The notes beneath the pieces are model-generated. The model was not told the origin of the DNA and searched no databases. It worked only from the letters and a program-made list of their open reading frames with translations. Position numbers and translations under genes: made by a program. From assembly GCF_002081715.1 (NCBI RefSeq), contig NZ_MUKP01000038.1, positions 1 through 46,029 of the forward strand: DNA of 46,029 bases, given 5' to 3'. How positions within the stretch are numbered: the stretch's first letter is position 1; each line of letters starts with the position of its first letter. Shown here piece after piece: positions 16,657 to 25,145 of the stretch. The DNA comes from Nocardia donostiensis (lineage in GTDB: Bacteria; Actinomycetota; Actinomycetes; Mycobacteriales; Mycobacteriaceae).

Positions 16657-17433
16657 TCAACCCGTGGGCTGGGTTATGACGAGAAGCTCGGTGGGGGAAG
16701 CGATCTCGATGCGTAATCCCGCCTTGGTGGCGACACGGGCGACGGCACGGATATCGGTGGGTTCGGCGCGGGTGAGTACCAGCGCGCGGGCCAGCAGACC
16801 CTTGTGGTGTTTGTTGAAGTGGCTGACGACGATGCGTGAACCGTCGGCGTGCTCGGTGAGCACACTGGCGGTGATCGCGCCGGGCACCTTCCCGAGCTGC
16901 TGGTAGGCACCGGACCGCAGGTCGATCACCAGTTCGCCGTCGGTTTCGGCGCCCAGGGCGGGGGTGAGATGGTCTTTCCATACTGCGGCGAGGGTGGGCA
17001 GGCCGGGGAGTTTGGAGCCGCCGGACAGTCGGTAGGCGGGAATCGGGTCGCCCGCGCGGACGGCCCCGAACAGTGCCGACCCGATGGCGAGCCGGGCGTA
17101 GGCCTTCGCCCGCTGCGCCTTGGTGAAGGAACGGGTGCCCAACGCGTCGTACAGCACTCCCGTATACCGCTCGAGCGCGGGCCGGGTGGGGGAGGTGCGC
17201 AGCGCTGCGTTGTGCGCGATGTGATGCGCGACGTTGTGTGCGATCGGTCCATCCGTCTTACCGAGCCCCAGTGCGGCGCGGGAAGCAGCAGGATCGGCCG
17301 CCAAGCCGACCAACTCCTCGACCAGCCGCTCACGCACCCCGGTGAGCTGCGGAAACGCGAGTTCACGCAGATCGAGCGGGGCACCGGACCCGCCATCGGA
17401 CTTGGCTTCGGAGGGAGGGAGCAGCACCAGCAC
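16657..17433 (-). CDS. yaaA: Peroxide stress protein YaaA
   Basis: A 258-residue UPF0246/DUF328 protein, the same length as E. coli YaaA. The start LVLLPPSEAKS, the SFTKAQRAKAYARLAIGSALFG segment, YRLSGGSKLPGL and VSHFNKHHKG are all family signatures. YaaA lowers free iron and protects DNA during hydrogen peroxide stress. The GTG at 17433 is chosen because LVLLPPSEAK is the usual N-terminus and because a -10 box TACCGT (17442-17447, minus strand) sits eight bases before it. It is divergent from proS with 58 bp between the two start codons, so the two promoters nearly abut. Confidence 0.92.
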   Translation of the reverse strand: MLVLLPPSEAKSDGGSGAPLDLRELAFPQLTGVRERLVEELVGLAADPAASRAALGLGKTDGPIAHNVAHHIAHNAALRTSPTRPALERYTGVLYDALGTRSFTKAQRAKAYARLAIGSALFGAVRAGDPIPAYRLSGGSKLPGLPTLAAVWKDHLTPALGAETDGELVIDLRSGAYQQLGKVPGAITASVLTEHADGSRIVVSHFNKHHKGLLARALVLTRAEPTDIRAVARVATKAGLRIEIASPTELLVITQPTG

Positions 17434-17441
17434 GAACGAAT

Positions 17442-17447
17442 ACGGTA
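17442..17447 (-). promoter_or_regulatory. -10 box of yaaA (leaderless)
   Basis: TACCGT on the minus strand, then eight bases, then the GTG at 17433. Confidence 0.55.
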
Positions 17448-17477
17448 ATGCGCTGTGAGCAGCGGCAGGGCAGCGAC

Positions 17478-17483
17478 TACCCT
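17478..17483 (+). promoter_or_regulatory. -10 box of proS (leaderless)
   Basis: TACCCT, then eight bases, then the GTG at 17492. It lies only about 30 bp from the opposing yaaA -10 box. Confidence 0.6.
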
Positions 17484-17491
17484 GTGCAACC

Positions 17492-19249
17492 GTGATCACC
17501 CGCCTCTCCCGACTGTTCCTCCGGACCCTGCGAGACGACCCCGCCGACGCCGAGGTGCCGAGCCACAAACTATTGGTGCGCGCCGGTTACGTGCGCCGCA
17601 TCGCGCCGGGCGTTTACTCGTGGCTGCCGCTGGGCTTGCGGGTGCTGCACAAGGTGGAACAGGTGGTGCGTGAGGAGATGGATGCCATCGGCGGCCAGGA
17701 GATTTCGCTGCCCGCACTGCTGCCGCGCGACCCCTACGAGGCCACCAACCGCTGGACCGAATACGGCGACGCCCTGTTCCGTCTGCAGGACCGCAAGGGC
17801 GCCGACTACCTGCTCGGCCCCACCCACGAGGAGTTGTTCGCGCTCACCGTGAAGGGCGAGTACAACTCCTACAAGGATCTGCCGGTCACCTTGTACCAGA
17901 TCCAGGCCAAATACCGCGATGAGGAACGTCCCCGCGCGGGCATCCTGCGCGGCCGCGAGTTCGTGATGAAGGACTCCTACTCTTTCGACCTCGACGAAGA
18001 CGGCCTCAAGGCCAGTTATGACGCCCACCGCGAGGCTTACCAGCGTATTTTCGCTCGTCTCGGTGTGAAGTATGTGATCGTCGCCGCCACCTCCGGCGCG
18101 ATGGGCGGTAGCGCGTCGGAGGAATTCCTGGCCGACAGCCCCGTCGGTGAGGACACCTACGTGGTGTGCCGGGAGTCCGGTTACGCCGCGAACGTGGAAG
18201 CCGTGATCACTCCGGCTCCCGCTCCGCTGCCCATCGAGGGCCAGGCCGACGCCGTCGTGCACGACACCCCCGATACTCCCACCATCGCCTCGCTCGTCGA
18301 CTGGGCCAACAGTGCCGGTCTCGCCGAACGCTACGGCCGTCCCGTCACCGCCGCCGACACGCTGAAGAACGTGATGGTGAAACTGCGCCACCCCGACGGC
18401 AAAACCGAGATCGTCGGTATCGGCATCCCTGGTGATCGCGAGGTCGACGACAAACGTCTCGGCGCTTCCGTCGAACCAGCCGAAGTGGAACTGCTCACCG
18501 AAGCCGATTTCGCCGCCAACCCGTTCCTGGTGAAGGGCTACATCGGCCCGAAATCCTTGCAAGCCAATGGCATCCGCTATCTGGTCGACCCCCGCGTCGT
18601 CACAGGGACGTCCTGGATCACCGGCGCGGACGAGGCAGGTAAACACGTCGTCGGCCTGGTCGCAGGCCGCGATTTCACCCCCGACGGCACCATCGAGGCC
18701 GCCGAGGTCCGCGACGGCGACCCCTCGCCCGACGGCCGCGGCACCCTCGTCGCCGCCCGCGGTATCGAGATCGGCCACATTTTCCAGCTCGGTTACAAGT
18801 ACACCGACGCCTTCGAGGTCGACGTGCTCGGCGAGAACGGCAAACCCGTCCGCCTCATCATGGGCTCCTACGGCATCGGCGTTTCCCGCATGGTCGCCGT
18901 CATCGCCGAACAGCAGCACGACGAGAAGGGGCTGCGCTGGCCCGCCGAGATCGCCCCGTATGACGTGCACGTCGTCGTCGCCAACAAGGACGAGGCCGCC
19001 CGCGCGGGTGCCGAAGAGGTTGTCACCGCGCTGAACGCTCAGGGCTTGGATGTCCTGTTCGACGACCGCACCGCCTCACCCGGCGTGAAGTTCAAGGACG
19101 CCGAACTGCTCGGTATGCCGCTGGTGCTGGTGATCGGGCGCGGATGGGCCGAGGGCACGGTGGAGTTGCGCGACCGGTTCACCGGACAGACTCAGGAGAT
19201 CCCGGCCGATTCGGTGGTGGAGACCACCGTCGCCCGGGTGCGCGGCTGA
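17492..19249 (+). CDS. proS: Prolyl-tRNA synthetase (bacterial type)
   Basis: A 585-residue class II synthetase that charges tRNA-Pro. Motif 1 region is RRIAPGVYSWLPLGLRVL, the substrate loop LLGPTHEELF, motif 2 is GILRGREFVMKDSYSF and motif 3 is MGSYGIGVSRMVAV. A YbaK-like insertion (about residues 225-385) separates motifs 2 and 3, the editing domain that removes alanine, as in other bacterial-type ProRS. An anticodon-binding domain follows. The GTG at 17492 is leaderless with -10 TACCCT. In M. tuberculosis proS lies directly beside efpA; here about 5.6 kb of accessory genes lie between them. Confidence 0.97.
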   Translation: MITRLSRLFLRTLRDDPADAEVPSHKLLVRAGYVRRIAPGVYSWLPLGLRVLHKVEQVVREEMDAIGGQEISLPALLPRDPYEATNRWTEYGDALFRLQDRKGADYLLGPTHEELFALTVKGEYNSYKDLPVTLYQIQAKYRDEERPRAGILRGREFVMKDSYSFDLDEDGLKASYDAHREAYQRIFARLGVKYVIVAATSGAMGGSASEEFLADSPVGEDTYVVCRESGYAANVEAVITPAPAPLPIEGQADAVVHDTPDTPTIASLVDWANSAGLAERYGRPVTAADTLKNVMVKLRHPDGKTEIVGIGIPGDREVDDKRLGASVEPAEVELLTEADFAANPFLVKGYIGPKSLQANGIRYLVDPRVVTGTSWITGADEAGKHVVGLVAGRDFTPDGTIEAAEVRDGDPSPDGRGTLVAARGIEIGHIFQLGYKYTDAFEVDVLGENGKPVRLIMGSYGIGVSRMVAVIAEQQHDEKGLRWPAEIAPYDVHVVVANKDEAARAGAEEVVTALNAQGLDVLFDDRTASPGVKFKDAELLGMPLVLVIGRGWAEGTVELRDRFTGQTQEIPADSVVETTVARVRG

Positions 19250-19324
19250 CGCTGCCTGCCGTCGGAGGGCCTTCCGGGCGGCGATCTGTCCCATTCGCCT
19301 GATTCCCGGCGAAACCTTCCGGCG

Positions 19325-19359
19325 GGCCGAGGCCGCGGTCATTGCGCTGGGCCTCGGCC
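19325..19359 (+). terminator. Hairpin after proS
   Basis: A perfect 10-bp stem GGCCGAGGCC-like on the left (core GCCGAGGCC at 19326-19334) with GGCCTCGGC at 19350-19358 and a 15-base loop. It stands 75 bp after the proS stop and before the potassium channel gene, with no T-run. Confidence 0.5.
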
Positions 19360-19437
19360 TCGAGTAGCTTTCGCGCGAATCGATGGGCAGCGGCCGCGCA
19401 GCGTGGAGCAGTACGGCCCGAGCAGAGGAACGAGCGA

Positions 19438-20865
19438 ATGGTTGGTGCGGGCCGGGTCGCGGGCCGTTCTCACCGGGTGCGTCGCTTCGCGGCGGCGCAG
19501 CGAGCCGGGCAGTGGCTGACGGAGCCACGGCATCCGGCGCGGCTCGTGGTGCTCGGTTTCGGGGTCGCCGCCGCGGCCGGCACGGTGCTGCTGATGCTTC
19601 CGGTATCGACGGAGTCGCGGAACATCACCGATGCGGTGACGGCGCTGTTCACCGCGGTGTCGGCGGTGTGTGTCACCGGCCTGATCGTCGTCGACACCGA
19701 AAGCCACTGGTCGCTGTTCGGTGAACTGGTGATCCTCGGCCTGATCCAGGTGGGCGGCCTGGGGATCATGACCTCGGCGTCGCTGCTGGGTTTGCTGGTA
19801 GCCCGGCGGATGGGGCTGCGGATGCAGTTGGTCGCGCAGACGGAAACCAAAACGGTGCGCTTGGGCGAGAGCCGCCGAGTGGTCACCGGCGTGATCCGGA
19901 TGAGCCTGCTGGTGGAGGCGGTCGTCGCGCTCGCGCTCATCGGGCGTTTCATGATCGGCTATGGGGAGACCGGGTGGCGGGGTGTGTATCTGGGCGTGTT
20001 CCACTCCGTGTCGGCCTACAACAGTGCCGGGTTCATGCTGTTCCGGGACAACCTGGTCGGTTACGCCACCGACCCGTGGATCATCGTCCCGATCACCGCA
20101 GCGTTCGTCATCGGCGGGCTGGGTTTCCCTGTGGTCTTCGAGGTGGCCAGATCGGTGCGCCGCTGCCGGGCGCGGGAAGCGAGCCCGCGACGGTGGTCGC
20201 TGCACACCAAGATCACCCTCATCACCTATATCGCGCTCGCCGTGTTCGGGATGGTCGCGGTCACCGCCTTCGAGTGGTCCAACCCAGCGACCTTGGGCCC
20301 GTTCGGTGGGCTGGAGAAACTGCTGGTCGGAGGCTTTCACGGATTGTCGCCGCGTACCTCGGGGTTCAACACCGTCGATGTGGGCGCGATGCATTCGTCC
20401 ACCTTGTTGATCAACGACATGTTGATGTTCATCGGTGGCGGCAGCGCGGGCACCGCGGGCGGTATCAAGGTGACCACCTTCGCGCTGCTGGCTTTCGTCA
20501 TCATCGCCGAAGTCCGCGGCGAACCCACCGTGCACGTGATGGGGCGGCGGCTGGCCGTGGCCGTGCAGCGGCAGGCGGTCACCGTCGCGCTGCTCGGTAT
20601 CGGCGCCGTCGTCACCGGAACGATCACACTGCTATCGATCACCGGGATGGACCTGGATGTGGTGCTGTTCGAAGTGGTGTCGGCCTTCGGCACGGTCGGC
20701 CTGTCGACCGGTATCACCGCCGACATACCCGATGCCGGTCTTATCGTGTTGACCTGCCTGATGTTCATCGGGCGGATCGGCCCGATCACCTTGGCGACCG
20801 CGCTCGCATTGCGCGACCGTGGCCGCCGCTACGAACTACCTGAGGAGCGACCCATTGTCGGGTAG
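19438..20865 (+). CDS. ktrB: TrkH/KtrB-type potassium translocating subunit
   Basis: A 475-residue membrane protein with the four pore repeats of the Trk/Ktr/HKT superfamily. The selectivity-filter stretches are AVSAVCVTGLIVVD, SAYNSAGFMLF, SPRTSGFNTVD and SAFGTVGLSTG, each preceded by a pore helix and carrying the key glycine or its position. The third repeat is followed by the gating loop GGGSAGTAGGIKVTT. It moves K+ inward, controlled by the cytosolic KtrA ring. The ATG at 19438 has a purine-rich AGAGGA upstream; an earlier in-frame ATG lacks one. The next gene overlaps by 11 bp, so translation is coupled. Confidence 0.92.
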   Translation: MVGAGRVAGRSHRVRRFAAAQRAGQWLTEPRHPARLVVLGFGVAAAAGTVLLMLPVSTESRNITDAVTALFTAVSAVCVTGLIVVDTESHWSLFGELVILGLIQVGGLGIMTSASLLGLLVARRMGLRMQLVAQTETKTVRLGESRRVVTGVIRMSLLVEAVVALALIGRFMIGYGETGWRGVYLGVFHSVSAYNSAGFMLFRDNLVGYATDPWIIVPITAAFVIGGLGFPVVFEVARSVRRCRAREASPRRWSLHTKITLITYIALAVFGMVAVTAFEWSNPATLGPFGGLEKLLVGGFHGLSPRTSGFNTVDVGAMHSSTLLINDMLMFIGGGSAGTAGGIKVTTFALLAFVIIAEVRGEPTVHVMGRRLAVAVQRQAVTVALLGIGAVVTGTITLLSITGMDLDVVLFEVVSAFGTVGLSTGITADIPDAGLIVLTCLMFIGRIGPITLATALALRDRGRRYELPEERPIVG

Positions 20866-21529
20866 AACGCCACGCAAATACGGCACCCGAGTGGTGGTGA
20901 TAGGGCTCGGCCGTTTCGGCGGCGCGCTTGCCCGCGAATTGATCAGCCAGGGTTCGGAAGTGCTGGCCCTCGACGCGAATCCCACCCTGGTACAGCAATT
21001 CTCCGACGAACTGACCCACGTCGCCGTCGCCGACACCACCGATATGGACGCGCTCGAACAGCTGGGGGTGCCGGATTTCCCGCATGCTGTGGTGGGGATC
21101 GGCAGCAATATGGAAGCCAGCATCCTCACCACTTCGTTGCTGTCGGATTTCCATATCCCCCGGATCTGGGCGAAAGCGACCAGCCGCCGCCACGGCCAGA
21201 TCCTGGAACGTGTCGGCGCCCATCACGTGGTGCTCCCCGAACACGATATGGGTGAACGGGTAGCGCATTTGGTGACCGGCCGCATGATCGACTACGTCGA
21301 ATTCGATACCGATTATGCGATGGCCAAAACCAGCGCACCGAAGACCAGCATCGGCAAAACCCTCACCGCCAGCGGGTTACGCCACCACTTCGATATCACC
21401 GTGGTGGCGATCAAACGGCGGGGCGGGGAGTTCACCTATACGACCCCGGACACGGTGGTCGCGGAAGGCGACGAACTCATCGTGTCCGGCCGCATCCAGG
21501 AAGTGGAGCGTTTCGCCGACCTCACCTGA
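20855..21529 (+). CDS. ktrA: KtrA/TrkA-type potassium channel regulatory subunit (RCK)
   Basis: A 224-residue cytosolic RCK protein: an N-terminal Rossmann domain with VVVIGLGRFGGALARELISQG (nucleotide-binding GxGxxG) and an acid at the end of strand 2 (LALDANP), then an RCK-C domain ending in VAEGDELIVSGRIQEVERF. Octameric rings of such subunits bind ATP/ADP or c-di-AMP and gate KtrB. The start is a TTG at 20855, seven bases after GAGGAG (20842-20847) and within the last codons of ktrB. Its last 75 bases (21455-21529) recur in altered form at 28738. Confidence 0.92.
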   Translation: MSGRTPRKYGTRVVVIGLGRFGGALARELISQGSEVLALDANPTLVQQFSDELTHVAVADTTDMDALEQLGVPDFPHAVVGIGSNMEASILTTSLLSDFHIPRIWAKATSRRHGQILERVGAHHVVLPEHDMGERVAHLVTGRMIDYVEFDTDYAMAKTSAPKTSIGKTLTASGLRHHFDITVVAIKRRGGEFTYTTPDTVVAEGDELIVSGRIQEVERFADLT

Positions 21530-21674
21530 TCGGTCGGATGTTCGCCGAGCAACATGCTGGAGGCTGCGGGTATGCGCGGTCCACGGCGGTGTCACCGGGC
21601 GGCTCTCGATCGCCACGGGTGTGATCACCTGATCGACGACGGCTGCCCTGCGCCGGCGCGCTTCCCGGCATCGC

Positions 21675-22097
21675 TCACGGTGCTGCCGTTCTCGCGGTGG
21701 CCGCGTCGACCGCACTGCCCGCCTGCGGGGCGGTGTTCTGCTCCCTCGCGTCGAGTAGCTCGTCCCAGTGGTCTGTCGCCCATGCGCATGCGGCGTACAG
21801 CGGCTCCAGCATGCTGCGGCCGAGCGGTGTCAGCGCGTACTCGACCCGCAGCACCGGGCCGGGATATTCGGCGCGGGAAATGAGCCCGTCCCGCTCCAAC
21901 CCGCGCAGGGCCTGCGTGAGCACCTTCGGGGTCACGCGGTGCAGCGGTACACGGAGTTCGGAGTAACGGCGTGGCCCGTCTTCGAGGCAGCGCATAACCA
22001 GGGGCGCCCATTTGTTGCCGCCGAACCGGAACGGCAGCAGCGAGGACGGGCAGAGTTCGTCGAACATATCGCGTGACAGCGGCTGCCGATCGGTCAT
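21675..22097 (-). CDS. HxlR family transcriptional regulator
   Basis: A 140-residue winged-helix regulator with the HxlR core: LLPFRFGGNKWAPLVMRCLEDGPRRYSELR, the recognition region VTPKVLTQALRGLERDGLISR, and the wing YPGPVLRVEYALTPLGRSM. HxlR proteins act as dimers and commonly respond to aldehydes, quinones or redox state. The ATG at 22097 is preceded on the minus strand by AGGAGAG. It is divergent from the NAD(P)-binding gene at 22211, and the 113-bp space holds a clear inverted repeat that is the likely operator for both. Confidence 0.92.
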   Translation of the reverse strand: MTDRQPLSRDMFDELCPSSLLPFRFGGNKWAPLVMRCLEDGPRRYSELRVPLHRVTPKVLTQALRGLERDGLISRAEYPGPVLRVEYALTPLGRSMLEPLYAACAWATDHWDELLDAREQNTAPQAGSAVDAATARTAAP

Positions 22098-22166
22098 GGT
22101 CTCTCCTGCCTCCCAGTTCGGAAGTGGTTTCCGCGCCTCGGTATCCAGGCGGTAACCACCCCTCGG

Positions 22167-22203
22167 AATACCTTCTTAGAGCATTCATACGACGGAAGGT
22201 ATT
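22167..22203. promoter_or_regulatory. HxlR operator: 9-bp inverted repeat
   Basis: AATACCTTC at 22167-22175 and GAAGGTATT at 22195-22203 are perfect inverted arms separated by 19 bases, unusually AT-rich for this genome. The right arm overlaps the purine-rich ribosome site of the reductase gene, whose ATG is at 22211, so a bound dimer would block that gene. Confidence 0.7.
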
Positions 22204-22210
22204 TCCAGCA

Positions 22211-22840
22211 ATGAGCAGAATCGTCATCTTCGGCGCGGGTGGGCGCGCCGGCCGCCGGGCTGTCGCCGAAGCACGCCGACGCGGCCACAATGTCACCGCA
22301 GTGGTGCGCGACCCTGCGCGCTATACCGGCCCGGAGGACAGCGGGGTACAGATCACCACCGGCGACGTCACCGACACCGCGACGGTCGCCGAGCTGTCGG
22401 CAGGACACGATGCGGCGATCAACGCGGCAGCTGTCGTGCAGGAAGCAGACGCCTTCTTCACCAACGCCACGAAAGCCCTCGTCACCGCCCTCCCGCAGGC
22501 CGGCGTGAACAGGCTGATCGCCATCGGGCTGGCATCCCTGCTACCCGGCCCCGACGGCACGCGGCTGCTGGACACGCCTGGCTCCCCCGCCCAGTTCCGC
22601 CCCTTCTGCCTCGCCCACGCCGCCGGTCTGGAGATATTGCGTACCGAAGGCGGCGCCCTGGATTGGCTCTACATCAGCCCGGCCGGCGACTTCGATCACG
22701 AGGGTGAACGCACCGGCCGCTACGACATCCGTGCCCACGGTGATATGGCGACCCGCATCTCCTACCCCGACTTCGCGGTCACCGTGCTCGACGAAATCGA
22801 CACTCCCCGACACCACCGGCAGCATCTCGCGGTGACCTAG
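22211..22840 (+). CDS. NAD(P)-dependent oxidoreductase, NmrA/SDR-a type
   Basis: A 209-residue atypical short-chain reductase. The dinucleotide turn is IVIFGAGGRAGRRAVAEARRRGH at the N-terminus, and DVTDTATVAELSAGHDAAINAAA follows the pattern of NAD(P)H-binding proteins often controlled by HxlR repressors. The YxxxK active site of classical SDRs is not present, as is usual in this subgroup. The ATG at 22211 lies eight bases after the operator arm. The stop codon lies at the left edge of TnpB relic 2 (GTGACCTAG), so the C-terminus may have been altered by insertion. Role is probably in reactive electrophile or quinone stress. Confidence 0.85.
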   Translation: MSRIVIFGAGGRAGRRAVAEARRRGHNVTAVVRDPARYTGPEDSGVQITTGDVTDTATVAELSAGHDAAINAAAVVQEADAFFTNATKALVTALPQAGVNRLIAIGLASLLPGPDGTRLLDTPGSPAQFRPFCLAHAAGLEILRTEGGALDWLYISPAGDFDHEGERTGRYDIRAHGDMATRISYPDFAVTVLDEIDTPRHHRQHLAVT

Positions 22841-23047
22841 CGAACGTAACGCGCAAACCTCTGCGTTAAGGCGGAGATCAGCGCTTCGGGCACAGTCCCG
22901 GGCTATCGCTGCCGGGTCGGCGGAGACGTGGCCCCGGCGAAGCGGACGTAAGACTGTGCAACGCTTGCCCTTCCAGCTGTATGCGCTGAACTCCGAAGCC
23001 CAACTCGCAAAGGTTGCAATCCCCTCATTCAGGGAGGAGGAGGTCAC
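22832..23047 (+). mobile_element. TnpB-less IS200/IS605-type relic with omega-RNA-like right end, copy 2
   Basis: This copy aligns along its length with the one at 16312, sharing exact blocks such as GCGAAGCGGACGTAAGACTG (22937-22956 and 16417-16436) and TGCCGGGTCGGCGGAGAC. The right end is more worn: a CCCTC/GAGGG-like stem and AGGAGGTCAC instead of GGATGTCAA. The left hairpin keeps most pairs. Both copies begin after TGACC and lack the tnpB body, which suggests movement as a short unit and not two independent decays. The left edge supplies the stop codon of the reductase gene. Confidence 0.7.
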
Positions 23048-23103
23048 GTGAACTGCTGGACCGAAATACGAAGAGATGCCCTGCTCTCGGAATGCAGCGC
23101 GAC

Positions 23104-23120
23104 GCGGGTGGTCTACCCGC
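23104..23120 (-). terminator. Hairpin after the biotin-transporter operon
   Basis: A perfect 6-bp stem GCGGGT/ACCCGC with a five-base loop, about 40 bp beyond the stop of the last operon gene on the minus strand. No T-run. Plausible but short. Confidence 0.4.
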
Positions 23121-23161
23121 ACCGCTTGGTGTTCGGCGCCCGAACATCGAGACGGGTGAGA

Positions 23162-24550
23162 CTACGGTGCAGCTCGGCGGGCGGTGAGAACCTCTCGCAG
23201 AGCCTGCCGGTCGAGTTTCCCTCGTGCCGTACGTGGGAGAGCGGGCACGGGCAGAACGAGGACCGGGATGCTCGGGCTCGGTAAGGACGCTCGCAGGTGT
23301 CGCCAGATCTCGTCGATGTCCGGGGCGTGCCGGTCCATTACCACGGCGGCGGCGGGCACTTCCCCCATGCGGGCGTCGGGCAGTCCGAGGCAGGCGGCTT
23401 CGGTGATCCCGGGTATCGCGGTGAGCGCTTTCTCGATCGCCACGAGTTCGACATTGAGCCCGCCGCGGATCAGTGTGTCGGTTCCCCGGCCGAACAAGCT
23501 CAACCGGTTCCCGTCCAGCAGGCCGCGGTCGCCCACCGACATCCATCCGTCCTCGGGGCCGCCGGTCAGCCCCGCGTCGGTGAGATAGCCGTCGAACAAC
23601 ATATCGCTGCGCACCACAACGAAGCCGTCGCGGATCCGCACTTCGACGCCGTCGAAGAGTTCGCCCGCGGCGTCCTCGTCGCCGGCACCGAGGCCACGAT
23701 CGAAGGAGACGAAACTCAGTTCCGAAGCGCCGTAGAAATGCACCAGCGACGCGTTCGGCAGCACTTGACGCAGCGCTGCCCGCGCCGGACGCGGCCAGCG
23801 CGCCGCCGAGGACAGCACTTCCCGTACCCCGGAGATCGGGCCGATCCCGGATCGCACGATGTCCCAGGCGATCGCCGGTACCGAGTACAGGTGGGTGGTG
23901 CCGTCGGGCAACGCGTCGCCGACGGCGCGCAGGTCGACTGTGGCGCCGCGGGTGAGTGCGTGGAGTGCGCCGTAGAGGAAATGCGTGTGGTCGAGGACGC
24001 CGGGCGTGCTCACCCGGTCCCCGGCACCGATATCGAAGGTGGCGTCGGAGCGATCGAGGGTCGCGGCCCATGACCGTTGATTGCGGACGAACAACTTCGG
24101 TTCCCCTGTGCTGCCGGAGGTGATACCGACCAGCAGTTCCGACTCCGCTCGTGCAGTGGCGGCGGTGCCATCGGTTTCCAGTTCGCCCACGGTACGGATA
24201 GGCCCCTGATAGCCGAGCCGTCGCAAACGCCGATGCTGGCGCGGTACCGCGACCACCGCATCGGCGCGCGTCACCGCGAGCGTCCGGCTCAACTGCCGCG
24301 GCAGCAGATGCCGGTGCAGCAGTACCACACTCACCCCCGCAGACATCGCGGCGCTCACTGCGATCAGCGAGTCGATATCGGAGGTGGGCAATACCGCGAC
24401 CCGGCGCATACCGGACAGTCCGGCGGCGGTTCGGGTGACTTTCGTCCAGAACTCCGCATAGTTCGCGCGTTCGTGCGCGGTCACGACAGCGGTCGCGTCC
24501 GGATGCCGGTCGGCCTGCTGGGCGATGCGTGCGGCGAGCAGTTCAGTCAT
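23162..24550 (-). CDS. Acyl-CoA synthetase / AMP-dependent ligase (operon gene 6)
   Basis: A 462-residue adenylate-forming enzyme. The phosphate loop is VGITSGSTGEPKLFVRNQ, the A5 motif YGASELSFVSF, the hinge region is GWMSVGDRGLLDGNRLSLFGRG, and the catalytic lysine is in PRTARGKLDRQAL near the C-terminus. All motifs for carboxylate activation with ATP and CoA are present, though it is shorter than the usual 500-550 residues. The ATG at 24550 overlaps the bioN stop by eight bases, so it is the last gene of the bioY operon. A carboxylate linked to biotin, such as pimelate or the biotin side chain, is an inferred substrate. Confidence 0.85.
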   Translation of the reverse strand: MTELLAARIAQQADRHPDATAVVTAHERANYAEFWTKVTRTAAGLSGMRRVAVLPTSDIDSLIAVSAAMSAGVSVVLLHRHLLPRQLSRTLAVTRADAVVAVPRQHRRLRRLGYQGPIRTVGELETDGTAATARAESELLVGITSGSTGEPKLFVRNQRSWAATLDRSDATFDIGAGDRVSTPGVLDHTHFLYGALHALTRGATVDLRAVGDALPDGTTHLYSVPAIAWDIVRSGIGPISGVREVLSSAARWPRPARAALRQVLPNASLVHFYGASELSFVSFDRGLGAGDEDAAGELFDGVEVRIRDGFVVVRSDMLFDGYLTDAGLTGGPEDGWMSVGDRGLLDGNRLSLFGRGTDTLIRGGLNVELVAIEKALTAIPGITEAACLGLPDARMGEVPAAAVVMDRHAPDIDEIWRHLRASLPSPSIPVLVLPVPALPRTARGKLDRQALREVLTARRAAP

Positions 24551-25145
24551 CGCCTACCCCTCTGGCCGCGAGCGCGTCGCCCATGTCGTCGGCGGTGCGC
24601 AGCGCCCGCACCAGCACCGGCGTCACCAGCGCCGTCATCGACCATTGCATTCCCCTGGCTCGGCGCGCCTCGGCAACGTCGCGCACGATCCCGGCGAGCA
24701 CCGGAACGCACCGGATGGCCAACGCCAACATCAAGCCTATCCGCTCGGTGTCGACACCCACCTTCCGCAGCGGCCTGAGGGCGCGCGTGACGGCGTCGAG
24801 CATCTCGGTGACGCGCGTGGTCAGGGTGACCAGCGCGGCGAGCGCCACCGAGATCAGCAGCAGACCGCACACCACCACCGCACGGTCGAGTGACGCGGTC
24901 AGCACCTGGAACACGCCGATCACCAGCAGCATCCACACCATCGGCCGTAGTTGCGCCAGCACGACCCGCCAGGAAACACCGGCCAGCGCGAACAGTCCAG
25001 CGACCACCGTGCCGACGATCACGACTTGGATCGGGGTGCGTACGACGATGGTGGCGGCCACGATCGAGAGCAACAGCAGCAGCAGTTTCGCGCCTGCGGG
25101 CAGCCGATGCAGCATGGAGTCACCGGGCTGGTATAGGCCGATCAC
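24543..25145 (-). CDS. bioN: Energy-coupling factor transporter transmembrane protein (BioN/EcfT)
   Basis: A 200-residue membrane protein of the CbiQ/EcfT family. Hydrophobic segments lie at about residues 20-38, 40-58, 66-84 and 88-106. The two coupling motifs that contact the ATPase dimer are seen as EARRARGMQW and DALAARG, both with the A-R-G core. It joins the substrate-binding BioY to the ATPase BioM to import biotin. The ATG at 25145 overlaps the bioM stop by four bases. Adjacent bioM and the bioY at the head of the operon identify it as the biotin version. Confidence 0.9.
   Translation of the reverse strand: MIGLYQPGDSMLHRLPAGAKLLLLLLSIVAATIVVRTPIQVVIVGTVVAGLFALAGVSWRVVLAQLRPMVWMLLVIGVFQVLTASLDRAVVVCGLLLISVALAALVTLTTRVTEMLDAVTRALRPLRKVGVDTERIGLMLALAIRCVPVLAGIVRDVAEARRARGMQWSMTALVTPVLVRALRTADDMGDALAARGVGDD

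Noticed and set aside
17570..18970. 466-residue minus-strand open frame opposite proS
   Set aside because: Antisense of a highly conserved synthetase; length is due to high GC only.
19250..19437. c-di-AMP (ydaO-type) riboswitch before the potassium channel gene
   Set aside because: Only a simple terminator-like hairpin is seen; the conserved riboswitch core is missing.
19339..20535. 398-residue minus-strand frame rich in His, Gln and Asp opposite ktrB
   Set aside because: Composition is that of the reverse of hydrophobic codons, not of a protein.
16312..23047. CRISPR array or direct-repeat array
   Set aside because: Only two copies, 6.5 kb apart, without spacers or cas genes.
23065..23084. 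Similarity of ACGAAGAGATGCCCTGC to the terminator arm at 31342
   Set aside because: The match is short, has no second arm and could be chance.
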